A stretch of DNA of 64,000 nt from Ascaris suum (Eukaryota > Nematoda > Chromadorea > Rhabditida > Ascarididae): assembly GCA_013433145.1 (NCBI GenBank), contig CM024173.1:2141101-2205100 (forward strand). Direction: 5' to 3'. The translations under genes were made by a program, and so were the position numbers. The notes under the pieces were generated by a model. That model was not told where the DNA came from, searched no databases, and worked only from the letters and a program-made list of their open reading frames with translations. Within the stretch, counting starts at the first letter, position 1; every line of letters begins with the position of its first letter. Positions 1-13,227 of this stretch are shown one piece after another.

Positions 1-3000
1 TCTAAATTTATCATCCAAAGTTGCAAACTTAATAGATATACATAAAAAGCAATAATAATAGGTGTCTTATTCATTAATGCTTTGATTCCGTTTAATCACT
101 GAATATGAAATCGGCAAGTGAAATAGAATGATTAGATTTTCCCAAAATTTTCTAGCACAACTCGACAGTTACCTTCTCGATTTAAATACTAATAGGTGGA
201 AATTGAAAATTTTTGATCATTTTATTAAGTATACGAAATTTGAAAGTAAAAATTAAATAGATATGTTTTAATATAAATAATCGCATAAAGTAGCAGTTAA
301 AAAAAAACAAAACTTTTTTAAAAATCTATTCGTTACAATTTCAAATATATGGACGCAACTATTTCCCTAGTACTATTATAGTTATTTATGATAATTTTAG
401 AAATATATGAATGGTCTAACTTGATTTATCACACACCTTATCATTGCCCAAAATATTTACCTATGCTCATGAAAGCATTGTAGAAATCACCATAAACGAG
501 GAGAAGTAGAGTAATAGGGAGACGAGTAAGGAGCTGATGACGAGCAAACGCAACAATTGAAACATCTGACTGACATAAGTTCATAGATGAGAATGGGCGA
601 GGATAATCACAAGAAATCAACAGACGGCCATATCGCATGAGTGCAATTCTTTGCATTAGAAATCGAAAGAAATGTGAACTGCTGTTGCAATTGATGATTG
701 AGAGGGAATGAGACTGCTATAGATGTAAATTTGATCATAAAATCATATTTTATCAATTATATCTCTTTCTACTTCAATTGTAGATCAATTTGATCCATAT
801 AAGAATCAACGACCTATAAACGCTGATCGTTTATTTGTAGTTTTATCTGTATATCAGATGAGTCGATATCCGTATAGCATGAAAGTATTCACACTCGTTC
901 ATCGTTATTAGCGTTTGTGAATATGCACTATTTGGACAATAGAGTGGATTAATTCTCAGAGGAAGTGAGCGAAGAATTTGTGGATTAGCCAGGTCAGATA
1001 AAAGAACATATAAGGATGAAAAAATGTGGTTAAAGATAATTTAGAAAAGATTTCATACTCGCGACTGCATAGCATCCTATCAAGTGTTCTACGCTTCAAA
1101 TGGCTTCTGTTAATATATCGAAGATTTTTGCGATGTGACGAAAGAACGTCAAATTATATCTACATGAAATAATGAAGACTAATAGAAGCATAATTAACCG
1201 ATTTTTGCTTATTTGGGGAAAAAAATTTTTTTCTTTCAAATAAGCAAGAATATTTGGGAAAATTCTTTTGGATTTATATTTGGAAAAATTTGGGAAAATT
1301 TGGGAAAAAATTTGCATAAAGTTGGAAAAAATTGCACTTATTTATCATCATTGATGGAAACGCCTTTATCATTGTCAATCTTGTTCGTCGTAACGTTTAA
1401 ATCGACAAGTTGTCGGCTCATTTGTATTCGTATTGTTGCGCTCTTTCCCTTCAGCATGTCCTTATAGTAAACCATCTCTCTAATTTCTCAGAGATTAAAG
1501 AAAACAATTCTAGGAAACGAAGGGATGGCAAATCGAAATTATCAAGCAGTAGTGAAGAAAAAAGGCCTTTTTATTTGGGACGAGTGAAGAAAGAAAAATA
1601 GCCAAGCAAAGCAACTGAAATTCAAAGGGATTAACAATATTTTATGCATTCAGGGACAAAAATTCTATCGCTTTCTATTCTCACTACTTTCATAGGTCTC
1701 TATTGCTTTGCAGCGATGAGGCCAGAGATCTGCTGTCTTTTCTTAAATTTGCGGTTTCGGTGCAAAATGTAAGCGGAATGAAAACGGAGCTTTTCTTTCA
1801 AGATTTCGAAAGCGCATGGAGATATTGCAAGCAATAAACAAGGAAGTTGAGATCAATTATCCAAGCATAATTATCCTCAAAGAAGCGTCCTCAGCATAGG
1901 ATCAGATTCCATAAGAATCCGACTATATGGAAATGGTAACTGATATAATAAGAAATTCGCTTCGAGATGCTTTCAAATTTCGAATACGTCATATAGATGA
2001 AAGCAATGCAGCTAAATGTAACTTCAAAAAAAAAAGGAAATATAGGCAGTGCTCTCTGAACGATGAGCTATGATGATAGCGTTGAAACATCAGTGACAAA
2101 TGTATTCCTCCCAGCAACCAATAGGTAAATGAAAGCATTCTCCTCTCTAGGCAGACAACTATCTGCAACATATGATAAGCCATCACTAAGATAGACTTCA
2201 TCTTGAATGTTTGATTTTCATTGTGGATAAACGATAAGATCCAAAAAAATTTGAATTTTTATTTCGAAGATGTGCAATTATCTTTGTGCAAAAAAATAAA
2301 AAGAAAAAATCTAATTGGATAATTCAGTACGTTATTTTCTTTAAAAAATATATCGCTAGTGTTGCAAGAAATTCTAATAATTTTCTCTACTCATTTAGTC
2401 TCTATTTTTCAGTCAATAATTCCCTTTATGTACATCAAAAAAAAAAAATGAAAATATTTTCTCAAAAACTAGAATATTTTCTCATTAAAATAATTTCACC
2501 CATCAATTATGATAAATTCCATTAGTAATGGTACTGATCAATGATAAATTCTATTAGTAGCATAATAGTAGTAGTACTGTGATCGAATTTAAGTACCACT
2601 ACTATTATAAGTGCAAAAAAAAAAACTCGTCATAAACCGATGGTGTTATGTTGTTTCTTATGATTTATTGAACACTTTTTTTTTGAGGATTTATCTAGCC
2701 CATATTGCACTCTTATATCAATAGACTTTGCATAAAAGTTGTAAGTAGCACCATCCATCGATCAAAAAGTGTGACAACTTTTATGTTGGATTTCATCTTG
2801 AAAACATTTCTACACGAGTCAACACTTCAACTTACTCATGCAACAACCTTTTCACGCCTAAAATAAATATTTGAGTATATTTTCGTAGAAATTACATACA
2901 ATTGAGACGTTAAAAAATATTAGTAAATGAAAATCTTTATAGTGCACTCAATCAAATTGTTCTTTTCAAGGAAAAAAAAAACGCTAAGGTATATGAAGAT

Positions 3001-3252
3001 TATTTTCTAGAATACAATCATAATTCCTTCAAAAATTTGAAGTAAAATATAGTAAAAAGTTACGCATGAAATTGTATGCATAATAAAAATAGATAGAATA
3101 TAGCATTAGCAAGAAGTGATAAGCTGATAAGCGTTAACGATTAATGAATATTAATCATTTCTGATATTCGCATAGGATATGAAGATATTTGCTGACAGCT
3201 AGGCTAGCAAGTTGCACTATGAAAAGTGAACGTTCGGAAGTTGCTCACGTCA

Positions 3253-3293
<41 letters not shown>

Positions 3294-6200
3294 AACTGGC
3301 ACGTCAAGCTCGAGCTTCTCAAGCTTTTGCTCGAAATATTAGAAAAGGTTGAGGTTTTAGCCGAGTAGAGCAAATGCACAAAGATAGAGAGAGAGAGAGA
3401 GAGCATTCGATAAGAGTGAAAAAGAAAGAAACGCGGAGGTGTATGCTTCATGATGGGTAATGCTTCACACGGCACAACACATGCGCATCGCTCACTTCTC
3501 ATGAAGCTATTGAAATATAACGATACTGTTGAGAGTGCAGACATATATACAGACAAAACATTCGGCAAATTAGATGCATCGATGCGTTACAGTAGGCAGA
3601 CGTATACATACACCATACATGAATCATATATATGATGGTTTGTACGGTAGTCATTTTGCTATGTTATACTTAACAAGAAAATGTCTTATCATAACAGTTT
3701 TTCTTTTTTTTTTCATTAGTGATAAAATTTCATCTTGCGCACGAATGTTATATGAAGTGATGAGAATGTGATAAAAATTTGCATATTCATTATGAGGTTG
3801 AAAATAAAATTTTGAAATCAATAATAACTGTATAAACTACAAAATTTATGAAATATTCTCAACAAAAAAAACAGTAATAAACGAAAAAATAATAGTAAAG
3901 AAATTTATTGAGTATAATTTCTATAGTGATCTCTTTATAGCAATGATAAGTTGATATTACTGTTGATGGCGAATAGTGAATATACACAATAATGAATGAA
4001 ATTTATTAGAAGTTTTGAGTGCTTCAAGTGCTTTACTTAAGCAAAGAATCAATGAGAAATTTAAAAAAAAATAGAATATTATAGATGACGACTATTGAAA
4101 AAACACCCATGACATTTATAATGAATTCAAGTTTATATGTATCTATGAGTTTTAATAGTAGAATCTTTGAGATTCGATATAACAACCGTGTAAATGTCCT
4201 TGCGTAATCGGTTAGATTTTAAATTTGCAAGAAATATAGACGCTTGAGGATGTCGCATTAAAAAATATCGAGATGTTAAGCGAGATATTCCTATTATTTT
4301 GCATTTGATGCTCTTTGCTAATAACTTCATACTTACTTCTATCGTAAAATTGTAATATTTAAATAATTTTGTATAAAACTTAACTGTCGATATATAAATA
4401 TCGGAATCAAATATTTCTAATAAATTTATTCATCTTATAACAACAATGACGCTAACGCAGTGTTGATGCAATATTGTTGAGTAGACGCACTAAAGATGCT
4501 AGAAAATGAAAAAATATTCAAAGGTACGGAGGATAAATGATATTGCGAAGCACTGGAAATTTCTATATATATATATATATATATATGAAAGATCTCTCCC
4601 CTTCTCGCCTCCCTCTCCCCCCCCTCCCCCACCTTATTTTTCCGTCTTCACCTGAACCTCTTTGTTAAGAAAATCTTTCATTCTGAAGTGAGCAGTATTT
4701 AATGCAGAAATGGAAGCGTGTGTCATCAAACGTGTGGCGTTTAGTGCTTCTCATGCATACGGTAGTGGACAAACATGGCGAATGCCCATCGCTAATACCC
4801 TTTGTCCGTTGAGCTTCGTCGATCTTTATAATGAAGTACACATAGATCGGTGGATGCGAACTCACTGGACAATAGAATAAAACATATTATTCTGGATAAC
4901 TGGCGCTCATTTCAAGATGTGCCCTCTCATATACTGGTTAACTAAATACATAAATGAATAAATAAGCTAATGAATAAATAAATATATTGCATGGATTTAT
5001 AGTACGAGATATTAGACATTTACTTTACAAACATGGATCTTAGTAATAACGACGTTTTAACTAACGGAAATCAATGCATTGATCGAAGGTATATGTTCAC
5101 GCTTAAAGTCTTAAAAATTTTAACAACAAAGTAACCAGTATATATGAATAGAAACCATCAATGTTGAGCATTCACGAAAGAACCTATTATTTTCAACATT
5201 TTTCGAATTCGATTATAAAATTTCACACCAAAATTGTATTTAAATAGAGAATAAAATAAAATGAATTCGTGAAATTCAACATAAATAAAACAACTTTTAT
5301 TAGTTAAGAAAATGATTGATTATAAAGAATAGAAATAACTCATACAAAATGAAACTCTCGATGTGCAACTAGCAAAAGCAACAACTACAGCAATAGAATG
5401 CTTTCAAGAGGCGTCGAAACGCAAAGATGCTGTAACAATGTGAATACGCACATGAAATTTTTGCACGAAAGCAACACACTCACTCGTCGTCATCGGCTCA
5501 ACATTCATGCGCGCTTTTCTTTAATGCACCTCAACACTTCGATCTTTTTCGAAAAACCTTCACCAACCTCACCTGCCAACTGCTTCAGTATTGAATTGCA
5601 AACAATTGTTTCAAACTTTCGGTGAAACTAATTTCCTATTTTACATGTATAAGTGATAACAATGAATGCTAATATATTATACAATTTACTGAAGAGTATT
5701 TTTCGATTATGAAAATATATAAATATTATTATATGAATTATGCAAATTAAAATGAGTGAAACTTATCGCTGTAAATTTAACAGCTTCAACATAAATTTAC
5801 AGGATCTTTTCTTTTTGAGAAAAAAAACTGTAGAGGAAATGAGATAGTTAGTGATAAAGCAACTGACATATAAAAATTAGTACAAGAGAACGAGGAATAG
5901 ATCGGAAACGATCACCAAAATGAAAAAAAAAAGCAATCGAAAAAAATTAGAGGATTTCAAAAGCGCAGTGGAAATATTTCTGCTTATTAAAAAAATCGCA
6001 TAACTAATTGCTAATCATAAAAAATTTCGATAATCGTCAATAATTCTCTTAAAAAATTACATTCCAATTGGATCCATGAGGGTTCAACTCAAATGGCGAA
6101 GAGAAGGAGAAATTGAAAGGCGAAATGGCGAGAATAGGGACGAATAAAATTCCAAGAAAACTTTATGACTAAATAACGATACCGCAACATCATAGACGTA

Positions 6201-6358
6201 TTGAGCTATATGAAAAGATCATTGAATATAGAAAATGGAAATGAGGAATCGAAAAATTGCAATGTGTTGCAGCATTAAATTATATACGAAAGAGGCGGAA
6301 GTGAAACGCAACGATGACGCATTCAGTTCAAGTTGACATCGACAGTGGATTCGATACG
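1..6358. other. No gene recognised; AT-rich with simple repeats
   Basis: Only short open frames with biased composition. Notable content is the (AC)n tract at 3255-3288, a GA run near 3386-3404, a TA run near 4564-4586 followed by a C/T-rich stretch, and numerous A or T runs. I see no splice-bounded exon here. Confidence 0.5.
3255..3288. repeat. (AC)n microsatellite, 34 bp
   Basis: Seventeen AC units. The minus-strand frame across it with a Cys-Val run is an artefact of the repeat. Confidence 0.97.
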
Positions 6359-9300
6359 TTAAGCTAACTTCTCATCATTTCTTGTTATTTTCGCATTAAA
6401 AAAAGAAAAGAGAACGAGAAAGATGCATAATAATATAAATATTCTTTCATTCAATATTATTTTATTCGAAGAAAATATAACTATTAACTTATTGATAAAG
6501 TTTGATAAGTTATATATCTTCTCAAATAAAGATTTAGTGAAAAAAAGTGCAAAAACTAATAAATATAACCTCAATAAGAAAAAATTATCGATCTTTAAGT
6601 GATCAATTTGGATATAAGGAAAGAAAGTGGAGAAACGCGCCGAGAAAGCTAACACGATATGTGCTTTGCTTTTGCAAATCAAGCAAAAGACCAAAAAGAT
6701 TAATAAACTTTCAGCTTTCAACAAGAACAAATACACATATGAATAAATAAATACAACGTAGGTGTACATATAATACACATATTTATGTATATATGCATGT
6801 ATGCGTAAGCATATATAAATATGCATATATTTATACTCTATGTAGATGCTTGCGTTTATATACGTATGTGTTTATTCTTGCTTTTGTCTGTCTGTGCATT
6901 TGTCTGTTTGTTTGTTTCTGTCTGATAGTTTCAATTCGATAGCCATTGAGCCTACAATAGCAAATTTTGACAAAAGATCAAAGCCATAAGTGAGAATCGA
7001 ATAAAGCAAAGGTATTTCTCTAAAATAAAAGTTTCAAATCGTTTCTTTTCTGAGCGGAAAAAAAAATTAAGAAATTAAAAAATGCTTATTTAGCTATTCA
7101 AAAGAATAAGCAAAGAATGAGAAGATAATTACTGCAATTTTAAAAAATGACATTCAACACTATGAATAATGAGAAAGATTAAAGGGGCCTTATTAAAGGA
7201 AAGGTTGAGGAAGGGGTAAAGCGCCCATTTCCATGATTTTTTCTACAAGAAGAGATTAGGGTTTCTGTTGAATGTGTATAAAATGCTCATTTTAGATATC
7301 GGGTTAGGCGAATATAAGATTGTACATTGGCACATATAACTGGGACAACACAACAATTTGATGATTTAGTGGAGGTGGGTTGGGGAGGTGGTTGGAAAGA
7401 GGGGTAGTAAGTGCAAGTTCCACGTAACATGAACTAGCGCAAACTAGCATCTTTAATAGGCATAATAGCCTCACTAAACTAGAAAGCCGACTAGGATGCG
7501 CGCATCAAACTTGGCTGCGGTAGCACTTCTCCAAAGACGTCCAAGAGGGGATGCGATCAGCATAGAAATGCCAAGATGAGGGCGGAGCATCGTGCTTTAA
7601 CTGACACTCTCATTCCCTCGCATATCCTTACAACGTCACACATACACATACACACACACGCACACACACAAAACCTCATTACGATATATGCATCGAACGT
7701 ATGCATCGTCTTTGGGGGCATTCGGCTTAAACCTCTTCACGTCGTTTAGAAAAAATTACAGATGAACATGTGCGTGGAAGGCAACGTGATACGGCCGGTA
7801 GAGAGTAGCACGGATAGCAGAAAAACCACTACAATAGCCTTATGTGTGCTTTTACCGCCCTTATATAAGTGATCCCCATCGGTCTTGCTCAAGGCTTTCG
7901 ACTTGACTTAAAGTAGATATGCAGTCGGGATGGTTAAGCGGTTTGCTGCTAAAAAAATTATTTGTAAAATCGGATCGGTGCTGCTAAAAGGCTTGGATCA
8001 TGAATGTGAAAGAAAAATTGAATGCTTATATCCACACGCATCCAAATCATGCTTTAAGCTCGAAAGTTAAAAAGTTCAAAAATGTTCATTTTTAGAGAGT
8101 ATGAAATATGGAATATATTTCTACTTGGAATAATGTCGTTTCATATTTATATTTATATGGCGATAAACGAATGACATAATCTAAAATATGCACAATTGAA
8201 TAAGTACGATTTACAAGTATTATCAATAAGCCGAGAGAAAATTTTAGCCAATTCTCTTGCAATAAATCGACATTTCAATGCAAAAAAGAAAAAAAAAATC
8301 TAAATTATTCATTAATCACTTTCGAAAAAACTCGTCCAAGGAACGGAATTGAGTATGCACCTAAAGATGAAGATCTACAAATATTATTTCCGAAATAATG
8401 CTGTACTATCATAGGAATAGAATAGGAATAGATGAATGTCTATCGAAGAAAGTAGACAGTGAATGGAGTCCATTGTTAGAAAATCGTTTCGTCATGCTCT
8501 ATACAAGCAAACAAACTTAAGACGTCTAGTTGGATGTAATCATTCTTGAGGCAACATTGCTGACATCAACTAACACAAGTGCACAAACCTCAAATTTCAC
8601 AATATCTTATAGAAAACATTGTCTGCACATGTATTGCAATGTATTTTTTTTTTGGTGTATTTCAACAGGAAATCCTCCTATTTAATTTAAGAATCGCTTA
8701 TATTTCACTCGAAATTTCGATTTTATTATGCATAATAGTCATACCATATACGTGTATGTATGTGTGTGTTTATGTCTCTTAGTCTGACAGACTCAGTAAG
8801 GGAAGCTGCAAAGTTAGAGATACTAAATTTTGTGCGCAGAACATACGCCATAATAAATTTTTATACGATCAATTTCAAAAGTTGTCGAAATCGTTCAGAG
8901 ATGTCCAAAAAATTTGCATATATTTTACCACTAGCTGGCTTTTTATCTAATGCCAGCTAGGTTTAAGAAAACGATTCTTTGTAGAATGCATGCGTTGTGG
9001 AATAAATTAAAACATGAAAGCACTACTCAGTATGTTTTCTTATTTGTCGGCAATCTTAAATGTGGTTGTTCTGATGAGTGGAATTTTTGAAGCACATAGC
9101 ATACCAGTTCTTCTAATGTTTTTTTTTTTACTTCCTTTACCCAAATTGTGGAGCAACTCTCCTTTTCTCATTGAAAACTCTGAATACAATATGTAAACAA
9201 CGATCAATGCAAATATATCAAATATTTTTTAAGGAATTTAGATTTACCTATAAGATTCTTCTATTAAGTTCGTTTTTCCATATAGGTTCCCAATAAGTCT

Positions 9301-10780
9301 GAATTAGTTTCAAAGAGTGGAATATTCCATCGTAGTGAAAGAAGGAATTAAAATCGCTATAAGTGGATGACTATCGTATCTCATATACGCAATGTGGCTA
9401 ACGAGAGCGGTAATTTATGCGGCACGATGGGGGGAAGCAGTTATAAAAGTTCGGCTTGCGTACCCATGAAAATGCCTCATCGGGGTCACATCTGGTGACC
9501 AGCTATATTAGTCGTTGCTGTGGCAGATTTACTCATCCCAAACTCACTCATGAGCATATCTTTACTTTAGGTTATATATTGTTTATTGAAGTAATCTTTT
9601 TTTTTTTCGCAAAGAATTTCGTTCTCTTTCCATATTATTTAGTGAAAAATTTCAGAAGAAATTATTTTAAAAAAAGAATTACTTTTTAATTTCTAAATGC
9701 TCCACTTTACAAATATACTCTTTATGAGATTCATTTCTAAATAATATATTATTAAATTTACATAATTCAATTGCATATAAAGTGATTATTTTGTAAAAAA
9801 AAATAAAATAACAAAATAATTTTCCAAGTTATTTAAATAATTTTCAAATAGTAAATAATTTATAAATATTAAATAATTTATAAATACTGAATAACTTAGA
9901 AATTAAAAAACTAATTAATTGAAAAGTAAAAAAAATAAAGGTTATTCTTTCGATGACCAATGATTATGGTGACAGATCCATATTTGAAAATTTATGTGGA
10001 AGTGCAAAAAAGATATCTTTTTAAAGGCAAATTTTCATGCTCGCCACAAGTAATTAAGCAATTTTTGCTAAGTTTTGATAAGTGGCTTACAAGATGGTAA
10101 CAATTATTTCTCTTTTCGGGGGAGAGCATCAATACTTTTTATGTCAGATAATGGTATTTCTCTTTTGAAGTTCAATTTAGCGGATATTACATATATGGCA
10201 ATATAAAAGCGCTTGTAAGTAATGCGGAAAATAGAGCATCTTTTTTTTTTCGATTTATTCCCGAATTTTTGAAGCGATTTTTACGTTGATTTTAAACTTA
10301 TACTAGAAGAGATTTTATCATTTATCTTAGAAGTTAAGATATCTGTGATAATTGGCGGAAATGATCCGTATGTGTTTCGATGATTCAGAGGCTTTCGGCT
10401 AGGTTTCCGTTCGCTTCATCATTAACTAACTATTTGAACGGTTTCATCCAGAAAAAAAAACGGAAAAAAAAACTTCGTTAAACGTTTAAAAAAAATTTCT
10501 GCTAGTGATTTTTACAAGTTGTTCGCAACAATAGTGTCATTAGTTTCCGATAGGATTTCGAGCAAATGCTCTAGTAGAATAAAGATTATTTTATTTTTCC
10601 TTTGCTTCCCCGAAAAGGAATTGTTTTCCTACACAAGCAAGTACCAGTGTAAAAATATTACTTATTAATGAATATTTTAAAAAAAATTTAAATCTATAGC
10701 AAATATGTATGGGAATATATACAATATAATTATGATACAATAGAACTAATAGATTTTAAGTCCATTCCATTATGGCATAA
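6359..10780. other. No gene recognised; includes one T-rich minus-strand frame
   Basis: The minus-strand frame 6359-6826 is open for 155 codons, but it is almost entirely Phe, Ile, Leu, Tyr and Ser, which T-rich DNA gives easily. A frame at 9014-9196 begins MKALLSMFSYLSAILNVVVL and looks like a signal peptide but leads nowhere. A dispersed repeat copy sits at about 8750-8995. A GC-richer patch lies at about 7430-7880. Confidence 0.4.
8750..8995. repeat. Dispersed repeat, copy 1
   Basis: Begins with a TG-rich run. Shares with 38320-38575 the words tcagagatg-t/c-ccaaaaa-...-ttgcat and, after a GC-richer inverted repeat, aaacgattctttgtagaa (acaatcttttgcagaa in the other copy). Contains ctagctggc/gccagctag arms at 8931 and 8952. 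Confidence 0.6.
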
Positions 10781-10787
10781 AAGTAAA

Positions 10788-11600
10788 ATGCTTTTAAGGA
10801 AATATGAAAGGGAGCGAGCAGTTGAGTACTGCTTGACCAAATTTATCCTCGTAAAGCATTCTCGAAGAAGAAGCACGACACCTTTTCGGTCAAGCAATGT
10901 GCTTGGCTACTGTGCCCCTCTAATTCGTTACACTTCAACAGCAGGGGTGGAGCCGATGGCAGGTATCGGTAAATAGTGGACAATCAAGCTGAGGCGATGA
11001 TGGCTCGAGTTCGTGATCCAGCCGGGTCGAGGGTCGTGCTCACAAACAAACAACAACCAGTCATTCACTCAGTCGGTCAGGCAGTTAGTCAGTCAGCGAG
11101 GGACACTTATAGATGAGGACTTCGCGTTCAACGCTACCGGGCACATTTGTGCTATTGAGTTCGGGGGCGAAGGTAGTTGCTCATTTTTCGATAGACAACG
11201 AGAGGGCTATAGGAGAGAAGATGAAGCGGTAGCGAGTTGGTGAGGAACTAAGACAAGCGAAGAGACAAAGCTGATGCGAGGGCATTGGCTTTTGAATACC
11301 GAGCGTGCTTAAACGGCTTCACTTCACTGCTTGTGTATTGCGTGGTGCGCAGTATCCGTGTGTACTTGTGTGTCTGTGTGTGTGTTTGTGTGCGTCTGCG
11401 TGTGTGTATGTGTGTGACCAACATGACGATGGTCAGCAGCCGCGTAAATAGTGTAACACACGACGCCTTCTTCCACTCCTCGAGGTCAGTCACAACTGCT
11501 CCCGCTACTCTTCGCAAACATGATTCATACCGTAGCATAATACTTCATCAACTTATCTTCTCGTCATCAGCTCTTTGTGGATGATGCATTCAGAATGACT
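10788..11600. other. GC-richer island with overlapping short frames
   Basis: Visibly higher in G and C than its surroundings. A 39-codon ATG frame at 10997-11116 begins MMARVRDPAGSRVVLTNKQQ, overlapped by a 76-codon frame at 11013-11243. A (GT)n-like stretch is at about 11360-11416. It may be a promoter or 5' exon of an unseen gene, or an old insertion; nothing decides this. Confidence 0.3.
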
Positions 11601-12850
11601 GTGAAGTTATGCTGTATCATCACTTCAGATGAAGCAGCAAAACGTCATGAAGGAACTTTTTGAACGTAACGGGAAAGAACGTTTAATGGAGGTATCATTT
11701 AATAGGTACCTGTATCAAGTATAACAAAGCATACACCTTCCTATAAATGAAAAAAAAAGTGCCGAAGCACTTCAAATGTGCAATAAAAAGCTAAACACCT
11801 ATCGTATCGAATTTCGTCGAGAAAGGAAGCTAGCACGCGTTATGAACGATACGATCATGAGCTGCGTTGAGATTGCTTTATAAATTAGCCTATTTGAGAT
11901 GATACTGTATCACACAAACCATCTGAGATGATACCATATCATGTGAAGGGTTTCTTTTTGTATTTTACTATACTTTTTTTAAACCGTAAACTGAAAGTTG
12001 TGTTTAACAACTTCCATTATAAACAAAAAGTAACATGAACAAAAATTTGACAATGTATTCTTTACTATTTAATAATAACAGTAATAAATAATAATACTAT
12101 TTAACAAAAGTATTTAATGCCAACTACAAAGATTCAACAAAAACATTATACAGTAACAAATGCAGTAACAAAAATAACAGTAGCAATAATTAGCAAGTAT
12201 ACTTTTCAATAACGCACAGATATTGTGAACATTCCGTAGCATTATCGTAAATTTCATTCAATTGTACACTTCGTATCGACAATTCAAACATACCTTTATC
12301 GCTTTTCCACTTAAATTATTTTTCCAAAACGGAGATCAAATCACTTATCACAGTTAAACTTTTAGTGATTAACGATTTGATTCCATCTATAATGGATATC
12401 ATTAAAAACATTGAATTTTGAACATCATTTTAACCGATAATTTCCCATATTATTATTTAAATCTCTACTAGTTATTGCTAAAAGTAATACTAAAATCGTA
12501 TTTTAGCAATTTCTAGAAAAAATGCCACTCATATTTTGTTGACCATTATTTCAAAAAAAAAAAAATCAAATAAAATTCCACCTCATATTTCAAAAGTAAT
12601 GCTGCATAAACGCTAAAGATGGCATAAATGAACGAATTCTAAATAAATATATTGGTTGAAATAATGCGTTCATGTAATAGAAAATACCCATAGATTCAAT
12701 TAATGCTAAAATTGAGGAATAATATTTGAGGAAATTATGGAACGAAACATTGTTATTTTCAAAGGAGAATTGCCTCTTAGAGTTGTTTTTTTTTTTTTTT
12801 TTTTTGATTATTAGGAGCATTCATCAAGAGGAAAATTATTTTTGTTGTTG

Positions 12851-13227
12851 TTGATATCCTTAGATTGAGAGAGCGAATCGTTCACCTGCGAAAACGAATT
12901 TCTACTGCACTAATGAATTCGAAAAAAGGAGGTAATGCGAATTGCTGGAAAAAGTATTGTGGACTTATTGACTTGCCAAATGGCCATTGCCCACAACACG
13001 TTGGTGTATACATGCTTGCAATCTATCGTAATGCGTTGACTGTTGCATCACCCAGCTACTCGCAACCATATAAAACTTTAAGCGATATTCATCGGAAAAT
13101 CTTGGAAGAGAGTACATCAAAAATGAAGCATTTTTTCTACCATATCAATACACTCTCAATAAATCTAACATTTTTAGCCACGAATAAAGTGTTTTTTAAT
13201 AGTATCAAAAAAGATTACTCAACTTAG
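12851..13227 (+). CDS. Unclear open frame, 120 codons
   Basis: From a TTG at 12865 the frame stays open to 13227 with mixed composition (GLIDLPNGHCPQHVGVYMLA in the centre). A different frame over 12855-12925 is bounded by ccttag and GTAATG and reads ANRSPAKTNFYCTNEFEKR, which could be a short exon. There are no neighbours to join to. Frames of this length are expected a few times by chance in such DNA. Confidence 0.15.

Noticed and set aside
6359..6826. 155-codon minus-strand frame
   Set aside because: Composition is nearly all Phe/Ile/Leu/Tyr/Ser from T-rich DNA; no splice context, no recognisable motif.
7920..7995. Possible tRNA-like start (gcagtcgggatggttaagcgg)
   Set aside because: Only the D-arm-like part is present; there is no matching acceptor 3' strand, anticodon stem or T-loop, so at best it is a degraded fragment.
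11285..11584. Frames with Cys/Val runs on both strands
   Set aside because: Produced by a GT-rich low-complexity stretch.
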